DNA of 46,935 bases, taken from positions 1 to 46,935 of the IMG/VR virus record IMGVR_UViG_3300033182_000856; one strand, written 5' to 3'. Under the pieces are notes generated by a model that had not been told where the DNA came from, did not search any database, and saw nothing but the letters and a program-made list of their open reading frames with translations. Shown here piece after piece: positions 41,078-46,935 of this stretch. Positions within the stretch are counted from its first letter, which is position 1, and every line of letters begins with the position of its first letter. The DNA comes from a virus. Made by a program: the position numbers and the translations under genes.

Positions 41078-41827
41078 ATGACAGTAACAGGAATCAACAT
41101 CGAAGAAAAAGTAAGAAACTACGAAGGAGTAAACACATTCATCAAAAACCTCAAGCCAGGTTTGATGAAGTACGGTCGTCTAACACCAAAGCAAAAACAA
41201 TTCGCTGAGAAGATTATCATGAACGAAGTCCGTCAATCAGAAGTAAACGTGGAGGAACTACCTCAAACTCTTCAAAACATTGTCAACTACGATGGTGAGT
41301 TGAAATTCGTCAAAGACATCCAAGCAAAGTACAATAAATACCGTCGTCTTACTGAGAAGCAAGTATCAGCGGCAAACAACGCCATCAGCCGTGAGAAGGC
41401 CAAGAAGTCTCAAAAAGACCTCAACATTGACTTGGTAGGTAACACGATTAAGTTGGGTCGCAACATCGCAATGGACATCAAAAAAGAATACGAGTTGGAC
41501 TTCCACCCAATCTTGGTTGACGTAACAAAAGTCATCACCGTTTCTGAGAAAGCGATGAAGTTGGAAGCCAAACTTACAAAAGAGAACGGTGGTATCTGTC
41601 GTTGTTGTGGACGTACCCTTACCGATGAGATGTCTCAGATGACAGGTGTAGGTCCAGTATGTGCAACCTATGTCGGAGTACCACACCCAGCATCTCGTAA
41701 AGACATCCCTCTGTTCCAACAAAAAATGTCTGAACGTATTGACGAGGTTGGTTCATTTGAGTTTTGGATTCCAAAACGTCAAATCAAAGAATGGAACGGA
41801 CACGCGGCAGTACTATTGAAACTCTAA
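41078..41827 (+). CDS. Zinc-ribbon protein (DUF6011-like)
   Basis: A 249-residue basic protein; ATG 41078 is chosen because upstream in-frame codons are promoter. Two similar N-terminal units contain LTPKQKQFAEKI and LTEKQVSAANNAI. The C-terminal third has ICRCCGRTLTDEMSQMTGVGP and VCATYVG, a CxxCGR...GxGPxC knuckle as in DUF6011, a domain common in phages and on plasmids. Probably nucleic-acid binding. Host-type promoter suggests early expression. A G-rich hairpin follows the stop. Confidence 0.65.
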   Translation: MTVTGINIEEKVRNYEGVNTFIKNLKPGLMKYGRLTPKQKQFAEKIIMNEVRQSEVNVEELPQTLQNIVNYDGELKFVKDIQAKYNKYRRLTEKQVSAANNAISREKAKKSQKDLNIDLVGNTIKLGRNIAMDIKKEYELDFHPILVDVTKVITVSEKAMKLEAKLTKENGGICRCCGRTLTDEMSQMTGVGPVCATYVGVPHPASRKDIPLFQQKMSERIDEVGSFEFWIPKRQIKEWNGHAAVLLKL

Positions 41828-41834
41828 TCCAAAT

Positions 41835-41852
41835 GGGGGAGGAAACTCCCCC
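41835..41852 (+). promoter_or_regulatory. Hairpin between DUF6011-like and lectin genes
   Basis: GGGGGAG / CTCCCCC stem with a GAAA tetraloop and no T-run, ending 9 bases before the lectin ATG. More likely an RNA stability or translation-control element than a full terminator. Confidence 0.4.
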
Positions 41853-41861
41853 CTCACTCAT

Positions 41862-42692
41862 ATGAAAAAACTACTATTACTTTTACTCTTACCCTTATCG
41901 GTATTCTCACAGTCTTATCAACACGCAGTAACCTTAGGTGACTATAAGGGTTACCGTTACTTTGCATCCATAGATAAGTTTAGTTTTTGGGATGCCGAGT
42001 CTCACCTACAATCCATTGACAGTTCACTTCACCTGTTGTCCATACACAGTGAGGCTGAGAACCTATTCGTATATTATAAGGTAATGCAGAACCTTCACGA
42101 CCCACAATACCCTTCTTTTTACTGGCTCGGAGGTCATGATGAAAATAACGAAGGACAGTGGGAATGGATTGATGGTACCCAATGGGATTACGAAGGGTGG
42201 ATGACCGATACCTCTCAAACCTCCCATGGGGCTGAACCAAACAACTTAGGGGGTGATGAAGATTACCTAATGGGTATGTATTACTACGACGGTAAATGGA
42301 ACGACGCCACTAATAACCCTTCTGACCTTCCTTTCCATTATGTGTTTAAGGTAAGGTTAAACGTACAAGATACCTTGACCGTTGATGAGTCTGACGTACA
42401 GGACAATTCAACCTCGCAAGATACGACAACTTTTTCACAACCACAAGTGGAAAATAAGATTTATCCAACTTACCAACGTGTGGAACTTTCTAAGGTAGTT
42501 TTTGAGACTTCATGGGAGAATCAGACCACCCTACTTCTTCACGATTCAGGTGGACGATTGGTACATAATATAACCTTCACCACTGAACAAAGAAACGTGT
42601 TGGAACTTCCCTTACTCTCAGCAGGTATCTACTATGGGGTGATGAAAAATGAAGGAGAATTATTCAGATTCAAGATTCTTCTCACGAAGTAA
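41862..42692 (+). CDS. Secreted C-type lectin with T9SS-like C-terminal sorting domain
   Basis: A 276-residue protein. Residues 1-17 (MKKLLLLLLLPLSVFSQ) are a signal peptide. Residues about 20-165 form a C-type lectin domain: FWDAESHLQS, WLGGHDENNEGQWEWIDG, then EPNN (Glu125-Pro-Asn, the mannose-type sugar/calcium motif) and WND (146-148). No cysteines are present, so the usual disulfides are absent. After a Ser/Thr/Asp-rich linker, residues 199-276 read IYPTYQRVELSKV, LLLHDSGGRLVHNIT, LPLLSAGIYYGVMKNEG, the pattern of type A C-terminal domains that direct export by the type IX secretion system. It should reach the surface or medium of a T9SS host. Overlaps the converging GT25 gene by 33 bases. 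Confidence 0.8.
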   Translation: MKKLLLLLLLPLSVFSQSYQHAVTLGDYKGYRYFASIDKFSFWDAESHLQSIDSSLHLLSIHSEAENLFVYYKVMQNLHDPQYPSFYWLGGHDENNEGQWEWIDGTQWDYEGWMTDTSQTSHGAEPNNLGGDEDYLMGMYYYDGKWNDATNNPSDLPFHYVFKVRLNVQDTLTVDESDVQDNSTSQDTTTFSQPQVENKIYPTYQRVELSKVVFETSWENQTTLLLHDSGGRLVHNITFTTEQRNVLELPLLSAGIYYGVMKNEGELFRFKILLTK

Positions 42693-43433
42693 GTCGTCTT
42701 CGGTCGGTTCGGTCAATGAATTACCAGCATCTTGGAATCGGGTTTGAGTGACGTAGTCTCTATCGGTGGCAATCGCTGACATATTTGAAATGTACATCGC
42801 CCTCATATCTCTTCGTGGGTGTGTTGCCATAACCGCGGCAAAAAACTCATCAGATACCACCACATTCTTCTTTAGTGTCGGAAGGTGTAACTCCACCAAT
42901 TTCTTCAACCCATGATGGTTAAGGATATAACAATGAGTGTTATAGAAGTATGTAGGTTTTACAAAGTTTTTCAATCCCACCCTAATAGGTTGACCGATAA
43001 CAGGGAATACACGATGCAACGAATTATGTGCCACCAAACACATATCCCATTCATAAACCTGTATCTCATCAAAGATGGTCCAATCCACAGGTTCCAACGG
43101 TAAGAAGTCATCTTCCAATATCATTACGTTCTTATAACCATTCTGATAGGCGTCCTCCCAACAAAGGGTATGCGAAATCATACCACCAGCTTCACCATAA
43201 GTGGTATGTCTATTCCAAAAGTCATAATCGTATTCATCCTGAGATATTTTCCAACCGTCATACAACTTATACTCCAAACCGTCTTCTTCAATAAGACGTT
43301 TACCAACAAACCCTTCAATCACCTTTATAGGTGTTCCATAAGGAAGAGGTATCCTTCTTGCTCTTTCAATAAGTTCTTCTACGTATTCAGGACGATGGTC
43401 TATGGATATGATATAAACCTGGTCTAATTTCAT
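42660..43433 (-). CDS. GT25-family glycosyltransferase
   Basis: A 257-residue protein. DQVYIISIDHRPEYVEELIE is the usual GT25 start (h.iNL..R.dR), GEAGGMISHTLCWEDAYQNG and VMILEDDF are the family core, with EDD as the metal-binding site. The family includes LPS beta-galactosyltransferases and collagen galactosyltransferases. Here it stands apart from the main glycan cassette, beside the lysis gene, so it could modify a virion protein or the cell surface. No clear promoter; TATAAAGA at 43462 is a one-mismatch late motif. Confidence 0.8.
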   Translation of the reverse strand: MKLDQVYIISIDHRPEYVEELIERARRIPLPYGTPIKVIEGFVGKRLIEEDGLEYKLYDGWKISQDEYDYDFWNRHTTYGEAGGMISHTLCWEDAYQNGYKNVMILEDDFLPLEPVDWTIFDEIQVYEWDMCLVAHNSLHRVFPVIGQPIRVGLKNFVKPTYFYNTHCYILNHHGLKKLVELHLPTLKKNVVVSDEFFAAVMATHPRRDMRAMYISNMSAIATDRDYVTQTRFQDAGNSLTEPTEDDLLREKNLESE

Positions 43434-43477
43434 CTAAAAAGTTTTTGTAAAAAATAAGGCCTATAAAGAAATAATAA

Positions 43478-43496
43478 ACCCACCGTGGTGGTGGGT
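43478..43496 (-). terminator. Terminator of the endolysin gene
   Basis: ACCCACC / GGTGGGT stem with a 5-base loop, downstream (leftward) of the amidase stop; T-rich follows on the minus strand. Confidence 0.65.
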
Positions 43497-43521
43497 CTAT
43501 TAAAATTAAATTGTAAGAATT

Positions 43522-44403
43522 TTATAAAGACATTAACATATCCAACAGCTCTTGCTGTGGGAACATATCAAATTTGTCTTTACGTGTATTGGTGTGTGTC
43601 CAAATACCTTTCACCTTTCCGTAGTACGCATCTTCGTTAAATTCAAAGGCATCGGCACCTTTCTCTTTAACCAATGCAGGAAGACCGGCTCTGATATCAA
43701 TACCATCTCTTTCACCAATCCAACGAATCCATTTATCCAATGCCTCAATTTGGTCATCAGAATATTTGTGCCAAGTTTTGAACCCTCTAAATGGTTTATC
43801 TAACTCAACCAACTGAGATTCAGCAACCTTAGTTCCAGCATATGTTTTACCGTCTTTAATCCATCCGAAGTTACAAACCTCAATACCTACAGAATGTGTA
43901 TGCATGTGTTGAGAACCGTTCTTTCCCAAGTGCCATCCATATCCACCCTCAGGGAATGCTTGAACCATAACACCGTCAAATTCATCGTTGTTACCCTTCA
44001 CAGAAGGACCGCCAAGGACAAATTCAGTGGCAACCGCCCCACGAGAGTCTCTACCCCACTGGTCAATTACATTGAATGGATTGTGCCATCCTGCCGTGTG
44101 GTGCAAGAACAAATACTCTTTGTTTGTTGGACCTTTTTTATACTCACCCTCAGGTAAGAAGTGTCTGTTTACAATTAAACCGTTTGACGTTTCAAAAGTC
44201 TTTTCTGAATCATCAGTAGTAGCAAGACCCATAGCGTCCCAAGTGGCAGGACCCACAAGACCATCAGCATCCAAACCATTAGCGGTTTGCCATTCTTTGA
44301 CTGCAGCCTCAGTTCCTTTACCGAAAATACCATCTGCATCCTCACCCAAAAATTCTTGAAGGTCTTTAACCTGTTGTCCTCTCGAACCAATTTTTAATAA
44401 CAT
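43522..44403 (-). CDS. N-acetylmuramoyl-L-alanine amidase (endolysin) with peptidoglycan-binding domain
   Basis: A 293-residue protein. Residues 4-58 are a peptidoglycan-binding type 1 domain (GSRGQQVKDLQEFLGEDADG, GTEAAVKEWQTANGL, VGPATW). Residues 95-280 are an amidase_2 fold: LFLHHTAGWHNP (zinc His101/102), GGYGWHLGKNGSQHMHTHSV, GIEVCNFG and GIWTHTNTRKDKFDMFP, the last with the second zinc His. No signal peptide, so a holin or pinholin is needed for release. Cleaves the stem peptide from peptidoglycan at lysis. Late-type motif 31 bases upstream. Confidence 0.88.
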   Translation of the reverse strand: MLLKIGSRGQQVKDLQEFLGEDADGIFGKGTEAAVKEWQTANGLDADGLVGPATWDAMGLATTDDSEKTFETSNGLIVNRHFLPEGEYKKGPTNKEYLFLHHTAGWHNPFNVIDQWGRDSRGAVATEFVLGGPSVKGNNDEFDGVMVQAFPEGGYGWHLGKNGSQHMHTHSVGIEVCNFGWIKDGKTYAGTKVAESQLVELDKPFRGFKTWHKYSDDQIEALDKWIRWIGERDGIDIRAGLPALVKEKGADAFEFNEDAYYGKVKGIWTHTNTRKDKFDMFPQQELLDMLMSL

Positions 44404-44434
44404 GTTTTTAAGATTTATTATTTTGTTTATTATC

Positions 44435-44442
44435 CATAAATA
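44435..44442 (-). promoter_or_regulatory. Late promoter motif (TATTTATG)
   Basis: Plus strand CATAAATA, 31 bases upstream of the endolysin and five bases from the HNH gene's early promoter. Confidence 0.55.
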
Positions 44443-44447
44443 TACCT

Positions 44448-44478
44448 TTGACGACTAAGGTATTTATTAGTATATTTG
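44448..44478 (+). promoter_or_regulatory. Host-type promoter TTG-N20-TATATTTG
   Basis: TTG 44448-44450 (in TTTG) and TATATTTG 44471-44478; predicted start near 44482, 20 bases before ATG 44502. Confidence 0.75.
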
Positions 44479-44501
44479 GAGGATACAAAACAATCGTATT
44501 T

Positions 44502-44996
44502 ATGACCCAAGTTTTAGTTCTTAACTCAGACTTCTCCCCACATAATGTGACCACATTAAGAAGGGGATTTATTTTGGTAGAAAAAGGTAAGGCAGAAGTC
44601 CTACAGAAAGGTGAAGACATCATTACCTCTGTGGGTAACTTTGTTCGTCCCTTAGTCATCCGTCTATTAAACTATGTACGTTACCGTCCGAAAGGTATCG
44701 GTATTACTCGCAAACGCATATTCAAAAGAGACAACTACGAATGTTGTTACTGCGGTAGCAAAAGAAACTTAACCATCGACCACGTCATTCCCAAATCTCG
44801 TGGTGGTTCTAACTATTGGGATAATTTGGTGACCTCATGTGGTCGTTGTAACAGTAATAAAGATAATATGACTCCTGAGGAGGCCGGTCTTAAGATGAGA
44901 TACAAACCAACAGTTCCGAGTTTATTCTCACGAATTATTGATGAGAATGTGGAGGATACATGGGACAACTTTAAGAAGGTCTACTTTAATCCATAA
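44502..44996 (+). CDS. HNH endonuclease-family protein
   Basis: A 164-residue protein from ATG 44502. The N-terminal part, TQVLVLNSDFSPHNVTTLRR and ILVEKGKAEVL, is the conserved front of bacterial HNH proteins of this type. The nuclease core is at residues 80-120: Cys81-x-x-Cys84, LTIDHVIPKSRGG (catalytic His94), WDNLV with Asn108, and Cys113-x-x-Cys116 holding a structural zinc. May cut host DNA or act in packaging or mobility; it is free-standing and not in an intron. Early promoter. Confidence 0.85.
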   Translation: MTQVLVLNSDFSPHNVTTLRRGFILVEKGKAEVLQKGEDIITSVGNFVRPLVIRLLNYVRYRPKGIGITRKRIFKRDNYECCYCGSKRNLTIDHVIPKSRGGSNYWDNLVTSCGRCNSNKDNMTPEEAGLKMRYKPTVPSLFSRIIDENVEDTWDNFKKVYFNP

Positions 44997-44998
44997 AA

Positions 44999-45021
44999 AA
45001 AGGTGTCCTCACGAACACCTT
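44999..45021. terminator. Terminator between converging genes
   Basis: AAGGTGT / ACACCTT stem with an 8-base loop, A-run before it and CT-rich after. Lies between the HNH gene and the leftward 195-aa gene. Confidence 0.65.
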
Positions 45022-45058
45022 CCTTAGATAAACTCACCTCCCTTTCCATTTGGTTTGT

Positions 45059-45646
45059 TTATGAAACGATATTATCTCTAATATCTTTCATCTTCAATTC
45101 CATCTTTGAGTTGATATCACCCATCAATGGATTCAACATATCTACAAACATGTCTTCTAATTCTTTTTCGTTATTTGGGTCCTGAGCCAGTTTTGCAACT
45201 TTGCTCTTCATAAACTCAGGTAATGTTTCTAAGTAATCAGTTGAGAAGTCTTCAGTGTATACTTCTGCGAGTTTCGATGCCAAGAATCTTGGTTCTGTAA
45301 ACAATTTTGCAACATCATCGATATCGGTATCGCCAATAGCTTTTTCAATAACCTTTTGTTCAAACTCACTAACATTTAATTTACTCATCAAGAATTCTGT
45401 AAGTTTCTTTTTTACAGTTTCCATAAATTGGGGACCATCGTCTTGGAACATCTGATTCAATACTGCAATTAAGTTTTCGTTGATAAGTTCAACATCAAAC
45501 TTTTGAGTTTTCATATATTTTACTTCTGAAACTAATTTTGGGAACGTACCACTATTCAATAGTCGTGTATTGATAATTGAAGATTCAGAAATCTTTCTAT
45601 TTCTATTTTCTTCTATTTCCTGTAAATGTTTCTTAAGATTTTTCAT
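45059..45646 (-). CDS. Helical acidic protein, 195 aa (probable virion protein)
   Basis: Starts MKNLKKHLQEIEENRNRKIS, with LQE, IEE and ISE within the first 21 residues, compatible with prohead-protease processing. The rest is helical and acidic (LIAVLNQMFQDDGPQFMETV, LEDMFVDMLNPLMGDINSKM). Its ATG is one base from the stop of the upstream gene (ATTTC region, overlap of one base), so the two are cotranslated. No family recognised. Confidence 0.6.
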   Translation of the reverse strand: MKNLKKHLQEIEENRNRKISESSIINTRLLNSGTFPKLVSEVKYMKTQKFDVELINENLIAVLNQMFQDDGPQFMETVKKKLTEFLMSKLNVSEFEQKVIEKAIGDTDIDDVAKLFTEPRFLASKLAEVYTEDFSTDYLETLPEFMKSKVAKLAQDPNNEKELEDMFVDMLNPLMGDINSKMELKMKDIRDNIVS

Positions 45647-46935
45647 TATTTCAATTCTATTACGTCATCACCAGTACCGACAGTCTTATTATTCCAATTA
45701 ATCATGAAACGTCCTGACTCATTATCTTGAGCCCATCTCGTACTTCCCATCTCATCCAACTTATCGTTGATTTTTGCAAAGTCGAACATTCCACCAAACT
45801 TGTGTTGTCTTCTACATCTGTAAATTTGTCTTGCTGCGTTCTTTCTTTCCTCATCTGAAATATCAACATCACCAGTCTTACCGATTTCGTAGTATTGTTC
45901 AATCAATTCTTTACATTGTCCTTTTGTGATGTTCTGAATTTTAGAAAGTTCTGATAATGAAGACGCCCTTTCTTCAACACTAACGCCCGAAGTTTTTGGT
46001 CTGTACATTTTGAATTCAGTGAACGACTCAAAATCATCACCATATTTTGCCTTCACATCAGCAACTTCATACATATCAGGGTTAATTGGTCTCAATAACG
46101 CATAACCTTCACCATTCATACTTTTAATGATTCTTTTCTGACGGTCAGTAAAATGCTTTTGAATTAAATCCTTAGCAGCATCGATACCTTCATTACCCGC
46201 TTTCTTATAAATGTCGTCCAATAATTTCTTGTTTTGGATTCCCATTTCTTCTTCCGCAGGTTTTTCATCCGCAACTTTTTCTTGAGATGGTTCCTGTCCA
46301 TCCGCAGGTTTTGCAGGTTCTTCAGGACCTGAAACAGGTTCACCTGTCTTTCTATTATATTCGTAAGATGCTTGGTTCTTCGCACCAGGACCACCAACTA
46401 ACTTAAAGTTATCACCATCCGTATATTGAATGTAAACTTTTTCTGTGTTAGTGGTAAAACCTTGTTCTATCAATACCTTCTCTAAACCTCTTGCTTCAAC
46501 CAATTCGTAAGATAACTTGTAAATCGCATCAGGAGTGTACTCAATGTAGAATGGGTCCATCTTTTTATCCACAACCATATAGTTGATAAGATAGTTCATA
46601 AAAGTATCGTCCACGGTAGACATATCAACATTTTCTAAATCACCACCTAACTCTCTTTTAATACGTCCAAGTGCCCTATTTTTGACAATCTCACGGTCTT
46701 CCTCTTTAAGGTTCTTCATGTAATCAGTACCTTCTCTATCAAACACTCTAAAAACATCAAACATCTCAGCCATTCTTTGTGATATCTGTACTTCCTTAGA
46801 GTTGTTTGTTACTGACCTATCTTCAGGTTGCTGAGTATCTTGTGGGTCAGGTTGTTGTGATTGTTGTGGGTCAGGTTGTTGTGATTGTTGTGGGTCAGGT
46901 TGTTGTGGGTCAGGTTGTTGTGATTGTTGTGGGTC
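45646..46935 (-). CDS. Large virion-region protein, N terminus outside window
   Basis: The frame is open from TAA at 45646 to the right edge (429 residues visible). An internal ATG at 46773 is not the start, since the frame continues upstream into a DPQQSQQP repeat. After the repeat come a helical region (DYMKNLKEEDREIVKNRALG), a Pro/Glu-rich linker (EEPAKPADGQEPSQE), and a C-terminal domain with ARQIYRCRRQHKFGGMFDFA. No family recognised. Two proline/glutamine-rich linkers suggest a flexible structural protein. Confidence 0.65.
   Translation of the reverse strand, partial: DPQQSQQPDPQQPDPQQSQQPDPQQSQQPDPQDTQQPEDRSVTNNSKEVQISQRMAEMFDVFRVFDREGTDYMKNLKEEDREIVKNRALGRIKRELGGDLENVDMSTVDDTFMNYLINYMVVDKKMDPFYIEYTPDAIYKLSYELVEARGLEKVLIEQGFTTNTEKVYIQYTDGDNFKLVGGPGAKNQASYEYNRKTGEPVSGPEEPAKPADGQEPSQEKVADEKPAEEEMGIQNKKLLDDIYKKAGNEGIDAAKDLIQKHFTDRQKRIIKSMNGEGYALLRPINPDMYEVADVKAKYGDDFESFTEFKMYRPKTSGVSVEERASSLSELSKIQNITKGQCKELIEQYYEIGKTGDVDISDEERKNAARQIYRCRRQHKFGGMFDFAKINDKLDEMGSTRWAQDNESGRFMINWNNKTVGTGDDVIELK
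46846..46935 (-). repeat. Short tandem coding repeat (Gln/Pro/Asp)
   Basis: Tandem copies of a 24-base unit and a 12-base shorter variant (plus strand GGTTGTTGTGGGTCA type) encode DPQQSQQP and DPQQP units at the N-terminal side of the partial gene. The repeat reaches the window edge, so its length is unknown. Such repeats vary easily by slippage. Confidence 0.8.

Noticed and set aside
44448-44501. Upstream TTG start for the HNH gene, and a GGAGG at 44478 as ribosome site
   Set aside because: The TTG is the -33 element. The GGAGG lies at the predicted transcript start, 20 bases from the ATG, and no other gene here shows such a site.
1-46935. CRISPR arrays, insertion sequences, attachment sites, ordinary tRNA genes
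   Set aside because: No regularly spaced repeats, transposase genes or integrase were seen, and the only tRNA-like T arm found belongs to the tmRNA.

Overview
The window is 46.9 kb of a T4-like tailed phage (contractile-tail, gp23/gp17/gp20/gp21/gp22 lineage) that almost certainly infects a member of the Bacteroidota, probably a flavobacterium. Phage identity rests on recognisable large terminase, portal, prohead protease, scaffold, major capsid, gp5-like baseplate hub, gp55-like late sigma factor, PhoH and an amidase endolysin. Host assignment rests on several independent signs: host-type promoters of the form TTG-N18-20-TAnnTTTG, no Shine-Dalgarno sequences, signal peptides ending in FSQ, a C-terminal domain of the type IX secretion kind on a phage lectin, and a tmRNA whose tag starts Gly-Glu as in Bacteroidota.

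Layout. 1-8.7 kb (+): a tightly overlapping glycan cassette (two GT2 enzymes, GT11 and GT10 fucosyltransferase-like proteins, FkbM methyltransferase, sulfotransferase plus a wrecked second sulfotransferase, GDP-mannose 3,5-epimerase, a GT-B enzyme) with phoH inside it. 8.7-15.5 kb (+): late sigma factor, a possible small terminase, then baseplate/virion genes. 15.5-32.8 kb (mostly -): virion and head-assembly genes in the order terminase, portal, protease, scaffold, capsid, with small accessory genes between. A lone rightward gene for ribosomal protein bS21 sits in the middle at 22.9 kb. 32.8-45 kb: a mosaic of short rightward genes with host-type (early) promoters and leftward virion/lysis genes with late promoters. 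The rightward genes encode a ClpC-like unfoldase, an M20-like peptidase, a CAP-domain secreted protein, a tmRNA, a DUF6011-like protein, a secreted C-type lectin and an HNH protein. 45-46.9 kb (-): two more probable virion genes, the last running off the window.

How the parts may work together. Four elements all touch translation and protein quality control: a complete one-piece tmRNA (40286-40673) with a rewritten tag, bS21, a ClpC-like unfoldase that lacks the adaptor-binding N domain but keeps the VGF ClpP-docking loop, and a divergent small protein with two UVR motifs. I infer a phage module that alters ribosome rescue and steers host ClpP. A second theme is the cell surface: a GDP-L-galactose/fucose-type glycan cassette, a secreted EPN-type lectin with a T9SS-like sorting domain, and a secreted CAP protein. 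A third is regulatory: in four places a leftward TATTTATA late promoter lies 1-9 bp from a rightward host-type promoter, giving compact divergent early/late switches.

All family assignments are from motif recognition by eye; no database search was run.
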